Shown here in pieces: positions 18,210 to 27,615 of a stretch of 64,000 bases of DNA. The stretch is from Alloalcanivorax xenomutans (lineage in GTDB: Bacteria > Pseudomonadota > Gammaproteobacteria > Pseudomonadales > Alcanivoracaceae): contig NZ_OBMO01000004.1 in assembly GCF_900217905.1 (NCBI RefSeq), positions 1-64,000 of the forward strand. The letters run 5' to 3'. A model generated the notes under the pieces. That model saw only the letters and a list, made by a program, of their open reading frames with translations. It was not told where the DNA came from and ran no database searches. Both the position numbers and the translations under genes were made by a program. Every line of letters begins with the position of its first letter. Position 1 is the stretch's first letter.

Positions 18210-19436
18210 ATGCGGAGTGCTATTTCTATTCTATTCGCTGCATTGATGATGATGGCGGGGCCGTTGCTGGCGGCGCCGGTGAAAATCGCGCTGATTGATC
18301 CGCTGACCGGCCCCATGGCCAGCACCGGCCTGCCGGTATTGGAGCATCTGCGTTTCGACGCGCGACGGCTTAACGCCAATGGCGGATTCAATGGTGATCC
18401 CATCGAAATCATCGGGCTGGACAACAAGATCAACCCTCAGGAGAGTCTGGTGCAGTTACAGAAGGCCATCGATGAGGGAGCCCGATACATTGTTCAGGGT
18501 AACGGCTCAGCGGTGGGGTCGGCTCTGATCGCGGCGGTGGATAAGTATAACCGGCGTAACCCCGGAAAAGAGGTGCTTTATCTGAACCATGGCGCGGTGG
18601 AGCCAAGTTTTACCAATGAACGCTGCTCGTTCTGGCACTTTCGTTTCGAAGCCCATTCCGACATGAAGATGAAGGCGCTTACCGACTGGATCGCCAAACG
18701 GGATGACATCAAGAAGATCTACCTGATCAACCAGGACTACAGTTTTGGCCATGCGCTGGCGGAAGCGGCGCGCACCATGCTCAAGGAGAAACGTCCGGAC
18801 ATCGAAATTGTCGGTACGGATTTCCACCCGCTGAGCAAGGTGAAGGATTTCACGCCTTATGTCTCCAAGATCAAGGCATCCGGGGCCGACGCCATCATCA
18901 CCGGCAACTGGGGGCAGGACATCACCTTGCTGGTCAAGGCGGCGGCGGAGTTTGGTTTGAATGTGCCGTTCCTTAGTTACTATGGCGGCAGCCCGGGGGT
19001 GGTCAGCCAGTTGGGCGAGCAGGGTGTGGATCGTATTTATGAGATTTATGGCTATTACGGTGATACCGACGATGACGCTATCGGTGAGCGTCAGAAGCAG
19101 ATGTATGAAGACAAGAAATGGGATTACTTCCTGTTTTATCCGCGTATCACGGTAATGCTGGAAATGCTGCAAAAAGCGGCGGACAAGGCTGGCAGCAATG
19201 ATCCGGTGGACGTGGCCCGGGCGCTGGAAGGACTGTCACTGGAGACGTCCTACGGCACCGTCACCATGCGTGGCGAGGACCATCAGCTGCAAACGCCGTT
19301 GTTCGTTTCTGTGCTGAAGGACGACATGCCCTATGGCGCCGAAGGCACGGACTTCAATTTCGCCAAACTGGATCGCATCGAACCGGAGGCGGTAACCATG
19401 CCGGCCACGGGTTGCCGCATGCGCCGGCCTAAATAA
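18210..19436 (+). CDS. Orphan branched-chain-amino-acid-type ABC substrate-binding protein
   Basis: 408 residues from the ATG at 18210. GGAGG at 18201-18205 precedes it, and the signal peptide (MRSAISILFAALMMMAGPLL then AA) begins here. An earlier in-frame ATG at 18174 would add an Asn-rich tail, and the AGGAGG before it is too close. The mature part is a type I periplasmic binding protein (LivJ/LivK-like) with VKIALIDPLTGPMASTG near the N-terminus and DYSFGHALAEAARTML in the middle. No matching permease or ATPase gene is in the window. It could be a scavenging receptor for a transporter elsewhere or a sensory protein. The ligand is unknown. Confidence 0.88.
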   Translation: MRSAISILFAALMMMAGPLLAAPVKIALIDPLTGPMASTGLPVLEHLRFDARRLNANGGFNGDPIEIIGLDNKINPQESLVQLQKAIDEGARYIVQGNGSAVGSALIAAVDKYNRRNPGKEVLYLNHGAVEPSFTNERCSFWHFRFEAHSDMKMKALTDWIAKRDDIKKIYLINQDYSFGHALAEAARTMLKEKRPDIEIVGTDFHPLSKVKDFTPYVSKIKASGADAIITGNWGQDITLLVKAAAEFGLNVPFLSYYGGSPGVVSQLGEQGVDRIYEIYGYYGDTDDDAIGERQKQMYEDKKWDYFLFYPRITVMLEMLQKAADKAGSNDPVDVARALEGLSLETSYGTVTMRGEDHQLQTPLFVSVLKDDMPYGAEGTDFNFAKLDRIEPEAVTMPATGCRMRRPK

Positions 19437-19441
19437 CGGAC

Positions 19442-19465
19442 CTGGCGGCCCCTGGTGGCCGCCAG
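19442..19465. terminator. Bidirectional hairpin between the binding protein and hpaR
   Basis: CTGGCGGCC (19442-19450) and GGCCGCCAG (19457-19465) form a perfect 9-bp stem with a six-base loop. It lies between convergent genes and is followed on the plus strand by CTTATTTA, a weak U-tract. Confidence 0.7.
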
Positions 19466-19496
19466 CTTATTTACGGGTTCAGGACTGCTCCTGGGC

Positions 19497-19925
19497 TCAG
19501 GGCTGCAGGTCCCGCAGCCGGCTCAGCAGATCCATCAACGTCTGATAGTCGTCTTCGCCGAGCCGCTGCTGGATCTTCTGATATTGCCGGTTCATGCCTT
19601 TGCTCATTTGCGCGAATACCTCATGTCCCTGATCGGTGAGGGTGACGCACAGGCGCCGTTGATCCGTTTCCGGTTTCCAGCGGCGAACGTGGCCGGCTTT
19701 TTCCAGACGTACCAGCACGCCGGTAAGGCTGGGCCGGAGAATACAGGCCAGGGCGGCCAGATCACGACTTTCCAGGGTAAAGTCAGGAGCTTGTTTAAGA
19801 ATACGAATGACTCGCCATTGCTGCTCGGTCAAGTTGTGTTTGTTGAGCAAAGGGCGGAAGTACGCCATCACGGCTTCGCGACCCTGCAACAGGGCCAGGG
19901 TGAGGGAGGGTGCGGCTTTGGGCAT
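19497..19925 (-). CDS. hpaR: HpaR-like MarR-family repressor
   Basis: 142 residues, MarR winged-helix length. The core LLNKHNLTEQQWRVIRILKQ, then LESRDLAALACILRPSLTGVLVRLE and the wing around KPETDQRRLCVTLTDQG, match the homoprotocatechuate repressor HpaR. In Escherichia coli strains HpaR represses the hpa meta-cleavage operon and is released by the aromatic substrate. Here the gene is last in that operon, 33 bases after gabD, so it should be under its own control. The likely target is the palindrome CATTAATATATTAATG in the hpa promoter and its near copy upstream of the TRAP genes. Confidence 0.88.
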   Translation of the reverse strand: MPKAAPSLTLALLQGREAVMAYFRPLLNKHNLTEQQWRVIRILKQAPDFTLESRDLAALACILRPSLTGVLVRLEKAGHVRRWKPETDQRRLCVTLTDQGHEVFAQMSKGMNRQYQKIQQRLGEDDYQTLMDLLSRLRDLQP

Positions 19926-19958
19926 GCGGGATCGGCGTCCTTACAGTTGGAATGGGCA

Positions 19959-21431
19959 TTAACCGATGCCCAGACACATGTATTTTACTTCCAGATAATC
20001 CTCTATTCCGTAACGGGAGCCTTCGCGGCCCTGACCTGATTCCTTGATGCCGCCAAAGGGTGCCCGCTCGTTGGAAATAATACCTTCATTAACGCCGACC
20101 ATGCCATATTCCAGCGCTTCACCGACACGCCAGGCGCGTCCCAGATCCCGGGTGTAGACGTAGGCGGCCAGTCCAAACGGCGTATCATTGGCCAGGGCCA
20201 GCGCTTCGTCTTCGTCATGAAACCGGAACACCGGTGCCAGCGGTCCGAAAGTCTCTTCCTGAAACAGCAACATGTCCGGTGTCGCGTCGGCCAGCACCGT
20301 GGGCTGGAAAAAGGCGCCGCCCAGCGCATGGCGTTGTCCGCCGCTGAGGACCCGGGCCCCTTTGCCAATGGCGTCGGCCAGGTGCGTCTCTACTTTACGC
20401 AAGGCGTCTTCATTGATGAGAGGGCCCTGTTGCACGCCTTCCTCGAAGGCCGGGCCGACTCGCAGCGCCGCCACCGATGTGCTGAAGCGCTGGCAGAACG
20501 CGTCGTAGATGCGATGGTGGACCAGAAAGCGGTTGGTGCATACACAAGTCTGGCCACTGTTGCGAAACTTGGAGGCGAGGGCGCCTTCCACGGCGGCGTC
20601 CAGATCGGCGTCGTCAAAAATGATGAACGGTGCGTTGCCGCCCAGTTCCAGGCTGACTTTCTGCATGTGCTGGGCGCTTTGCGCCATCAGTAGCTTGCCC
20701 ACGGGAGTGGAGCCTGTGAACGACAACTTGCGGACCCGCGCATCACCGGTGAGCACCGTGCCTATGGCGGCGGCATCACGTCCGGTCACCACATTGAATA
20801 CACCGGCGGGTATGCCGGCCTGTTCCGCCAGTGCCGCCAACGCCAGCGCCGACAGCGGTGTTTGCGGATCCGGTTTGAGCACCAGAGTGCAACCGGCGGC
20901 CAGCGCCGGCGCCGCCTTGCGAGTGACCATGGCGTGGGGAAAATTCCACGGGGTGATCGCCGCCGCCACGCCCACGGGTTGCTTAAGCACCACCAAGCGC
21001 CGTCCGGTGCGATCGTGGGGAATGATGTCGCCATACACCCGCTTGGCTTCCTCGGCGAACCATTCGAGGAAGCGGGCACCATAGTCGATTTCGCCGAGGC
21101 TTTCCGTCAGTGGCTTGCCTTGCTCCAGACTCAGCAGGCGGGCGAGATCCTGACGGTTCGCCATGACAAGGAGGAACCATTCCTTCAGCAATTCGGCGCG
21201 TTCGCCACTGCTGAGATCACGCCAGGCCGGTAATGCCCGATGGGCGGCGTCCACGGCCATGCTGGTGGCCTCCGCGGCAAGATCCGCCACTTGTGTCACC
21301 TCGGCGCCAGTGGCCGGGTCAGTGACTGAAAAGCGTTGCATGGCGCTGATCCATTTGCCGTCGATATAGGCGTCCTGCCGTAACAGCGCGCTATTTCCGA
21401 GAGCGATTGAGGAGGCAGTGGTGTCAGTCAT
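19959..21431 (-). CDS. gabD: Succinate-semialdehyde dehydrogenase
   Basis: 490 residues of the aldehyde dehydrogenase superfamily, closest in appearance to GabD. The catalytic Glu lies in LELGGNAPF (about residue 262) and the catalytic Cys in NSGQTCVCTNRF (about 295). It oxidises succinic semialdehyde to succinate with NAD(P)+. That aldehyde is the second product of HpaI, encoded two genes upstream, so the gene completes the pathway into the TCA cycle within the same operon. It overlaps the end of the preceding gene by eight bases, which suggests coupling. Confidence 0.92.
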   Translation of the reverse strand: MTDTTASSIALGNSALLRQDAYIDGKWISAMQRFSVTDPATGAEVTQVADLAAEATSMAVDAAHRALPAWRDLSSGERAELLKEWFLLVMANRQDLARLLSLEQGKPLTESLGEIDYGARFLEWFAEEAKRVYGDIIPHDRTGRRLVVLKQPVGVAAAITPWNFPHAMVTRKAAPALAAGCTLVLKPDPQTPLSALALAALAEQAGIPAGVFNVVTGRDAAAIGTVLTGDARVRKLSFTGSTPVGKLLMAQSAQHMQKVSLELGGNAPFIIFDDADLDAAVEGALASKFRNSGQTCVCTNRFLVHHRIYDAFCQRFSTSVAALRVGPAFEEGVQQGPLINEDALRKVETHLADAIGKGARVLSGGQRHALGGAFFQPTVLADATPDMLLFQEETFGPLAPVFRFHDEDEALALANDTPFGLAAYVYTRDLGRAWRVGEALEYGMVGVNEGIISNERAPFGGIKESGQGREGSRYGIEDYLEVKYMCLGIG

Positions 21432-22377
21432 TCAGGTTGATTTCCATTCCATCTCGGCCCACCACGATGGGGCCTTTATATTGATCTCCCACCGCCTTAC
21501 GCCAGACGTCGTCGGTGACCAGAGGATCATCGGCGGGAACGAAATGGCTCAGCACCAGTTTTTTCACGCCAGCCTCGTTGGCGATACGGCCCACGTTTTC
21601 GGCGGTAACATGGTGGGAGATGATGGCCTTGGCCAAGGTGGAGCCGTTGCCGATACGTTTAGCCAGGCGCTCCACTGCTTCCACGTGGACCACCTCGTTG
21701 ATCAGCACGTCGGCGTCTTTGGCGAACCGCGCCAACGGCGGAAAGTAGTTCAGGTCTCCGGAGAGAACGATGGTCTTGCCGCCAGTCTCGAACTTGTAGG
21801 CGAAGGCCTGACCGTCCTTGAACGGAGGGTGCGGCACGCGCAAGGCAGAAACCTTGAGGTGTTCATCCCGATAAACCATGCCCTCATCGATTTCCTTCAC
21901 GGTGACCAGTTCGCGTGGATCGGGCTTCCCTTCGTCGTCAATGCGAAGGCCGATATCCACCTGGAAAGTCTTCCAGGTGTTATCGGTCATCGATTGGGTG
22001 CCTGGAGGGCCGAACACCCGCACCGGCTGCTTCAGACCGCTGGCCCAGCCGTTCATCAATACCGATGGATAATCCAGTACGTGATCGCTGTGCAGATGAG
22101 TGATGAACACACCTTTGAGGCGGGCCAGAGGAATACCGGCCTGAACCAGACGCAGGCTGGCGCCGTAACCTGCATCGAGTAAGTACAGATCATCTCCGAC
22201 CATCAGCGCGGTGGACTGAGGCAGTCGTTGATCGGAAAGCAGGGAGGGGCCGCCCTTGGTTCCCAGCAGTATCAAACGAACCTGCTGCTGCTCCGCCGGT
22301 GCGGCGGCGGCGGTGAACGGAAGCAGAGCGGCTGTGAGTAGCAGCGTCGCGATCAGCGTTGAGCGCAAACGAAACAT
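21424..22377 (-). CDS. Exported metallo-beta-lactamase-fold hydrolase
   Basis: 317 residues from the ATG at 22377. This start has an AAGAGGAAAA upstream and gives a normal signal peptide ending LPFTAAAA; the open frame continues 24 codons further without such signals. The metal motif THLHSDH (about residues 92-98) is intact, with later ligands visible in HPPFKDG, LSGDLNYF and LVLSHF. The layout resembles RNase Z-like or arylsulfatase-type MBL enzymes. It sits inside the hpa operon between hpaI and gabD, so it may prepare a substrate in the periplasm by cleaving an ester, sulfate ester or lactone. That role is inferred from location alone. It is not part of the classical hpa cluster. Confidence 0.82.
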   Translation of the reverse strand: MFRLRSTLIATLLLTAALLPFTAAAAPAEQQQVRLILLGTKGGPSLLSDQRLPQSTALMVGDDLYLLDAGYGASLRLVQAGIPLARLKGVFITHLHSDHVLDYPSVLMNGWASGLKQPVRVFGPPGTQSMTDNTWKTFQVDIGLRIDDEGKPDPRELVTVKEIDEGMVYRDEHLKVSALRVPHPPFKDGQAFAYKFETGGKTIVLSGDLNYFPPLARFAKDADVLINEVVHVEAVERLAKRIGNGSTLAKAIISHHVTAENVGRIANEAGVKKLVLSHFVPADDPLVTDDVWRKAVGDQYKGPIVVGRDGMEINLND

Positions 22378-22414
22378 GATTTTTCCTCTTGTTTTAATGA
22401 TGATGGGGAGAGCG

Positions 22415-23215
22415 TCAATACACTGAAGATGGGGTAGGGTTGTCGTCATCCGGTTTAAACTGACCGGCCAGGTTTTTCAGAGCCCCCATCAACAGGCTGG
22501 TGTCCACGCCGACGGCCACGAACAGACAACCCAGGTCAAGAAAATGGCGGGTTTTATCGATATTGGCATAAAGTATGCCGGGGGCCTTGCCCGCGGCCAG
22601 GATGCGGCGAATGGCATCCTCGATGGCGTTTTGCACTTGCGGATGGCCAGGGTTGCCGCGATGGCCCAGAGCCGCACTCAGGTCCGCCGGGCCAATGAAG
22701 ACACCATCGACGCCATCCACCGCGGCGATGGCGTCCAGATTATCCAGGCCGGCCTGGGACTCTATCTGCACCAGCAGACACATTTCGTCATTGGCCTTGT
22801 CCAGGTAGCCGGGCACGCTGTTCCAGCGTGATGCCCGGGCCAGAGCGCTGCCGACACCGCGTATGCCCTCAGGGGGATAGCGCATGTCGCGAACCAACTG
22901 ACGCGCCTGGTCCGCCGTCTCCACCATTGGCACCAGCAGCGTCTGTGCGCCCAGATCCAGATACTGCTTGATCAGAGCAGTGTCGCCCACGGGGGGGCGC
23001 ACCACCGGTTGCGAGCGGTACGGGGCAATAGCCTGCAATTGGGACAGCAGGCTGCGCAGATCATTGGGCGCGTGCTCACCGTCAAGTAACAGCCAGTCAA
23101 AACCGGCGTTGGCCGCCAGCTCGGCGCTATAGGGATGGGCCAGCCCCAACCACAGCCCGATTTGCGGTACGCCTTGCAGCAGGGCCCGTTTGAATGTGTT
23201 CACCGGCATGTCCAT
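22415..23215 (-). CDS. hpaI: 4-hydroxy-2-oxoheptane-1,7-dioate aldolase
   Basis: 266 residues of the class II HpaI/HpcH aldolase family. It splits 4-hydroxy-2-oxoheptanedioate into pyruvate and succinic semialdehyde, using a divalent metal. Visible family features are the N-terminal [20 protein letters not shown], the catalytic [28 protein letters not shown], the metal-binding [11 protein letters not shown], and [18 protein letters not shown] precedes the ATG. It lies 12 bases after hpaH. The C-terminus (about 15 residues, [12 protein letters not shown]) is a polar tail. Confidence 0.96.
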   Translation of the reverse strand: MDMPVNTFKRALLQGVPQIGLWLGLAHPYSAELAANAGFDWLLLDGEHAPNDLRSLLSQLQAIAPYRSQPVVRPPVGDTALIKQYLDLGAQTLLVPMVETADQARQLVRDMRYPPEGIRGVGSALARASRWNSVPGYLDKANDEMCLLVQIESQAGLDNLDAIAAVDGVDGVFIGPADLSAALGHRGNPGHPQVQNAIEDAIRRILAAGKAPGILYANIDKTRHFLDLGCLFVAVGVDTSLLMGALKNLAGQFKPDDDNPTPSSVY

Positions 23216-23227
23216 GAGATTTCTCCG

Positions 23228-24034
23228 TTAAACAAAACGGCAGGCGATGGCGCCGAGATCACCGTAGTCCACATGAAAGGTGTCGCCGGGGCGCACCGCC
23301 ACCGGGCGAGTGAAGGAGCCACCGAGGATCAACTGGCCGGGTTCCAGACCGATACCGTAGGGGGCCAGCCGGTTGGCGAGCCAGGCCACGCCCTTGGCCG
23401 GATGATTGAGCACCGCCGCCGCGACGCCGGACTCCTCGATCACGCCGTTGCGGTAAAGCACCGCCGAGACACGTCTGAGATCCACGTCCATGGGCCGGAT
23501 GGCGCGGCCGCCCATGACCACGCCGGCGTTGGCGGCATTGTCGGAAATAGTGTCGAAAACCTTGCGGGTCACGCCGCTTTCCGCATCCACCTGCTGAATG
23601 CGGGCGTCGATGATTTCCAACGCCGGAATTACATACTCGGTGGCATCGTAGACATCGAAGAGGGTGCAATCCGGTCCTTGCAGCGGCTTGCCGAGCATGA
23701 AGGCCAGTTCCACTTCCAGGCGCGGCACGATGAAACGGTCGCAGGGAATGTCACTGCCCTCATTGAACAGCATGTCATCCAGCAAGGCGCCGTAGTCCGG
23801 TTCGTCAATGTTGGATGAAACCTGCATGGCGCGGGAGGTGAGGCCGATTTTATGACCGATCAGCTTGCGGCCGTCGGCGATTTTTTTTTCCACCCAGGCG
23901 CGTTGGATGGCATAAGCGTCCTCGATGGTGATGTCCGGTTGTTCCAGTGACAGCTGCCGGATCTGGGTACGCCGCTGTTCGGCGTCGTCGAGCCGCCGCG
24001 CGGCCTGGCGAATGAAAGCCTCGTCGAGCATCAA
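23228..24034 (-). CDS. hpaH: 2-oxohept-4-ene-1,7-dioate hydratase
   Basis: 268 residues, the usual HpaH/MhpD length. It adds water to the 2-oxohept-ene-dioate formed after decarboxylation, giving the HpaI substrate. Recognisable segments are [33 protein letters not shown], then [15 protein letters not shown] with the metal-ligand Glu residues, and [31 protein letters not shown]. Its start overlaps the hpaF stop (ATGA). Confidence 0.96.
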   Translation of the reverse strand: MMLDEAFIRQAARRLDDAEQRRTQIRQLSLEQPDITIEDAYAIQRAWVEKKIADGRKLIGHKIGLTSRAMQVSSNIDEPDYGALLDDMLFNEGSDIPCDRFIVPRLEVELAFMLGKPLQGPDCTLFDVYDATEYVIPALEIIDARIQQVDAESGVTRKVFDTISDNAANAGVVMGGRAIRPMDVDLRRVSAVLYRNGVIEESGVAAAVLNHPAKGVAWLANRLAPYGIGLEPGQLILGGSFTRPVAVRPGDTFHVDYGDLGAIACRFV

Positions 24035-24420
24035 CTCTCCCCTTTGAGAAAGGCGTGGATGTTGTTGTGTTTGAAGTTCAGATCCGGGTTCAACTCGGTC
24101 ATCTCGAAGGACACCGCCAGCAGTCGCTTTTCCTGTAACGGGGCGAAGTGGGCCTTGATGACCTCGAACAGTGTTTCCGCCACCCGCCGACGTGTCGCCA
24201 GATCGCGGCCGCTGCCGACCTTGAGCGTCATGTGTACGAAAGCATAATCGTGTTGGCCGTCGGCGATGCGCCAGGTGTCGTGACGAATGGCGCGGCTGCG
24301 GATGCCGCCGAGTGGAAACACGCCACTGTTACCGAGAGCCTCGTGGACGTTGGCGAACAGACCGTCGAAATCCACTTCGGGTTCGAGGTTGCCGCTGTAT
24401 TCAGCAATGAAATGGGGCAT
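24031..24420 (-). CDS. hpaF: 5-carboxymethyl-2-hydroxymuconate delta-isomerase
   Basis: 129 residues, tautomerase-superfamily (CHMI) size. The N-terminus after Met is [12 protein letters not shown], giving the conserved catalytic Pro-1 once Met is removed. The segment around [32 protein letters not shown] carries the substrate-binding Arg and His residues of the family. It isomerises the muconate produced by HpaE before decarboxylation by HpaG. CGGAG precedes the start and the gene is coupled to hpaH downstream. Confidence 0.95.
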   Translation of the reverse strand: MPHFIAEYSGNLEPEVDFDGLFANVHEALGNSGVFPLGGIRSRAIRHDTWRIADGQHDYAFVHMTLKVGSGRDLATRRRVAETLFEVIKAHFAPLQEKRLLAVSFEMTELNPDLNFKHNNIHAFLKGES

Positions 24421-24462
24421 GGCTCTTACTCCGTTTGAGTACGTCCGTGTCAGTGCGCGCGG

Positions 24463-25326
24463 TTACCAGGGCAGGGGGAACACCGCGTTGATCTGGCCGG
24501 TGCCGGAACTGCCGAACGGTTCGGTAAGAATCTCCACCGGCTTGTCGTATTCGGCGCCGCCGAGCAGGCCCAGCAACATGGCGGTGTCATGCATGCCGCC
24601 TTCGCCATAGCAGTGCTCGGCATAGTCCGGCAGCATGGCGCAGAACTCCCCGAAGCGGCCCTGGCGCCACAGGTCCACCACCCTCATGTCCACCTGGCGA
24701 TCGAACTCGCGGGTCCATTTGTGCAGGTTGTTCTCCGCTTCACGATCGTCGGAAAAACGGTGGGAAAGCGATCCCGAAGCCAGTACCAGAACTTTGTGAT
24801 CGCTGGCCTCGATGGCGCGGCGTACGGCGGCGCCGAAGGTGAAACTGTCCTCCAGCCGGTGCCAGGCGTTCCAGGCGGCTATGGAAATGACACTCAGATG
24901 CTGTTCCTCGGGCACGTCCATGTGCATGTAGCGCATGGGCACCAGGGTGCCGTACTCCAGTTCCAGACTGGGGATGTTGTGAGCCAGGGTGCGCACGCCA
25001 GCGGCGTTGGCCTCGGCGGCTATGTTTTCTCCCAGCGCGGGGTTACCGCCATAACGGTAGCGCATGTCCTTGATGAAGTGCGGCAGCTCGTTGCTGGTGT
25101 AGATGCCTTCAAACCGTTCACCGCAGTTGATGTGAAAGCCGCTGTTGACCAGCCAGTGCACGTCGAACACCACGGCGGTATCGGCGCCGAGCTCACGGGC
25201 ACGGCGGCCGATTTCCTTGTGGCCGTCGATGGCCGCCTGCCGGCAGCCTTGATGTTTGCCCGGCAACTCCGACAGGTACATGGAGGGCACGTGGGTGATT
25301 TTAGCGGCGAGAACGACTTCGCCCAT
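24463..25326 (-). CDS. hpaD: 3,4-dihydroxyphenylacetate 2,3-dioxygenase
   Basis: 287 residues of the LigB-type (class III) extradiol dioxygenases, matching enterobacterial HpaD. It opens the ring of homoprotocatechuate with O2, giving 5-carboxymethyl-2-hydroxymuconate semialdehyde. The N-terminus has AAKITHVPSMYLSELPGKHQGC, with a His in the iron-ligand position. FDVHWLVNSGFHINC and LVLASGSLSHRFSDDR carry other conserved His residues. AAGGAGAAAAA precedes the ATG. The gene fixes the pathway substrate as a homoprotocatechuate-type catechol. Confidence 0.96.
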   Translation of the reverse strand: MGEVVLAAKITHVPSMYLSELPGKHQGCRQAAIDGHKEIGRRARELGADTAVVFDVHWLVNSGFHINCGERFEGIYTSNELPHFIKDMRYRYGGNPALGENIAAEANAAGVRTLAHNIPSLELEYGTLVPMRYMHMDVPEEQHLSVISIAAWNAWHRLEDSFTFGAAVRRAIEASDHKVLVLASGSLSHRFSDDREAENNLHKWTREFDRQVDMRVVDLWRQGRFGEFCAMLPDYAEHCYGEGGMHDTAMLLGLLGGAEYDKPVEILTEPFGSSGTGQINAVFPLPW

Positions 25327-25380
25327 GATTTTTCTCCTTATCCGAGATTGGCGCTCCGCCCTTGAATCTTAAGCTGGCGT

Positions 25381-26841
25381 TCACACGCCCCAGCGGGGAA
25401 TGTGGTGACTGCCCATGGAAAGGCAGACGTTTTTGACTTCGGTGAAGGCCTCGAAACTGTATTCACCACCTTCGCGGCCGGTACCGGACTGTTTGACGCC
25501 GCCAAACGGCTGACGCAGATCGCGCACGTTCTGGCTGTTGATGAACACCATGCCGGCCTCGATGCCACGGGCCACCCGGTGAGCCTTGCCGACGTCCCGG
25601 GTCCAGACATAGGAGGCCAGACCGTATTCCACGTCGTTGGCCAGTTCCAGCGCTTCGCGTTCGTCCTTGAATTTACCCAGACACACCACCGGGCCAAAGA
25701 TCTCTTCCTGGCAAATGCGCATGCGATTATCCACGTCGGCGAACACGGTGGGTTGAATGAACTGACCGTTGGCGACCCGTTCCGGCAGCCCGGCCGGACG
25801 CTCCAGGCCGCCGGCCACTAATTTGGCGCCTTCCTCGATACCCAGACGAATATAGCCGGTGACCTTCTCGTAATGCTGACGAGTGATCATCGAGCCCACC
25901 TGGGTTTCCGGATCGGTGGGGTCGCCCACTTTCAGGCGTTTGGCGCGCTCGGCGAAGGTCTTCACGAACTCGTCGTAAACACTTTCCTGAATGAAAATAC
26001 GGCTGCCGGCGGTGCAGCGCTCGCCGTTCAAGGAGAAAATGGTGAACAACGCCGCGTCCAGGGCCCGATCCAGGTCCGCGTCCTCGAATACCAGCACTGG
26101 CGACTTGCCGCCCAGCTCCATGGAGTATTTCTTCATGCCGCCGTTCTGCATGATCTTGCGGCCGGTGGTGGTGCCGCCGGTGAACGACACCGCGCGGACG
26201 TCCGGGTGGCGTACCAGGGCGTCACCGGCGGTGGCGCCGTAACCCTGGATCACGTTGAACACGCCGTCGGGCAGGCCCGCTTCCTTGGCCAGCCGGCCCA
26301 GTTCGTTGGCGGTGAGCGGCGAGAGTTCCGACATCTTGAGCACGGCGGTGTTGCCCAGTGCCAGGCAGGGAGCGGTCTTCCAGGTGGCGGTCATGAACGG
26401 CACATTCCAGGGCGATACCAGTGCGCAGACCCCGACCGGCTGGTACAGGGTGTAATTGAGCATCTGGTCGTCCACCGGATAACTGTGCCCGTTCATGCGG
26501 GTGCACACCTCGGCGAAAAAGTTGAAGTTATGCGACGCGCGTGGAATCAGCACGTTTTTGGTCTGATGGATCGGCAGACCGGTATCCAGCGTTTCCAGCT
26601 CCGCCAGTTTCGGTACGTTCTCATCGATCAGCTCCCCGAGCCGGCGCATCAACCGCGCCCGTTCCTTCGCGGGTGTGGCGGCCCAGCCTGGAAAAGCGGC
26701 CTTGGCGGCGGCCACCGCCTGATGGACTTCCTTTTCGGTACCGCTGGCCACCTGGCCGATCACTTCGCCGGTGGCGGGGTTGATGTTGTCGAAGGTCTCG
26801 TCGCTGGCCACCTGCTGGCCGTTAATCCAATGCTTGATCAC
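25381..26841 (-). CDS. hpaE: 5-carboxymethyl-2-hydroxymuconate semialdehyde dehydrogenase
   Basis: 486 residues from a GTG start, with GAGGAG seven bases upstream overlapping the end of hpaG2. It is an aldehyde dehydrogenase with catalytic Glu in MELGGKSPV (about residue 243) and Cys in NGERCTAGSRIF (about 277). N-terminal KHWINGQQVASDETFDNINPATG is typical of HpaE. It oxidises the ring-cleavage semialdehyde to the dicarboxylate with NAD+. The gene order G1-G2-E-D-F-H-I is the classical hpa order. Confidence 0.96.
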   Translation of the reverse strand: MIKHWINGQQVASDETFDNINPATGEVIGQVASGTEKEVHQAVAAAKAAFPGWAATPAKERARLMRRLGELIDENVPKLAELETLDTGLPIHQTKNVLIPRASHNFNFFAEVCTRMNGHSYPVDDQMLNYTLYQPVGVCALVSPWNVPFMTATWKTAPCLALGNTAVLKMSELSPLTANELGRLAKEAGLPDGVFNVIQGYGATAGDALVRHPDVRAVSFTGGTTTGRKIMQNGGMKKYSMELGGKSPVLVFEDADLDRALDAALFTIFSLNGERCTAGSRIFIQESVYDEFVKTFAERAKRLKVGDPTDPETQVGSMITRQHYEKVTGYIRLGIEEGAKLVAGGLERPAGLPERVANGQFIQPTVFADVDNRMRICQEEIFGPVVCLGKFKDEREALELANDVEYGLASYVWTRDVGKAHRVARGIEAGMVFINSQNVRDLRQPFGGVKQSGTGREGGEYSFEAFTEVKNVCLSMGSHHIPRWGV

Positions 26842-26844
26842 GGG

Positions 26845-27615
26845 TTACTCCTCGGTATTCCTGAAAAAGTCGCTCTCGCTGACCATGTGGTTGCGCAGCC
26901 TGCCGATCCCTTCTATCTCCACGTCCACCACATCACCGGGCTGGACGTCGGCCATGCCCTTGGGGGTGCCGGTAGCGATCATGTCGCCGGGAGACAGGGT
27001 CATGAAGCCGGACAGATACTCGATCAGGAAAGCGACATCGAAAATCATGTCGGCGGTGGTACCTTCCTGGCGCAGCTCACCATTGATGTAGGTGCGCAGG
27101 CGCAGGTCATTGGGGTCGGGCACATCGTCACGGTCGACGATCCACGGGCCCACCGGGGTGGTGCTGTCGCGATTTTTCACCCGCAAATTGGGGCGGTAGT
27201 AGTTTTCCAGGTAATCGCGAATGGCGTAGTCGTTACACAGGGTGTAGCCGGCCACAAAGTCGAGGGCGTCGGCGCGCGGCACATTACGCGCGGTCTTGCC
27301 GATGACCGCCACCAGCTCGCACTCGTAATGCATGTACTCGACGTTGTCCGGGCGCCAGCTGCGGCCGTTGTGACCGGTGTAGGCATTGGCGGCCTTGACG
27401 AACACCAGCGGTTCCTTGGGCGCTGCCTTGAAGGACAGTTCAGCGGCGTGGTCGGCGTAGTTGAGTCCCAGGGCGAACATGGTGCCGGTGGCGGGCGGCA
27501 GCCAGGTGACCTGTTCCGGGTCCAGTATCGTACCGTCCGCGAGCAGCGGATGGCCGTCGTCATTCACGGCCACCGCCAGCGTGTCGCCGTGGTATTGAAT
27601 GCGTGCACTTTTCAT
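26845..27615 (-). CDS. hpaG2: Homoprotocatechuate pathway decarboxylase/isomerase, HpaG2-type subunit
   Basis: 256 residues of the fumarylacetoacetate-hydrolase fold. In many bacteria HpaG is one bifunctional protein of two such halves; here the halves are separate genes. This half keeps the metal-ligand pattern: YECELVAVIGK (Glu-x-Glu) and later WIVDRDDVPDPNDL. TGTPKGMADVQPGD is also conserved. It should carry the decarboxylase/isomerase activity. Its ATG overlaps the hpaG1 stop by four bases. Confidence 0.93.
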   Translation of the reverse strand: MKSARIQYHGDTLAVAVNDDGHPLLADGTILDPEQVTWLPPATGTMFALGLNYADHAAELSFKAAPKEPLVFVKAANAYTGHNGRSWRPDNVEYMHYECELVAVIGKTARNVPRADALDFVAGYTLCNDYAIRDYLENYYRPNLRVKNRDSTTPVGPWIVDRDDVPDPNDLRLRTYINGELRQEGTTADMIFDVAFLIEYLSGFMTLSPGDMIATGTPKGMADVQPGDVVDVEIEGIGRLRNHMVSESDFFRNTEE

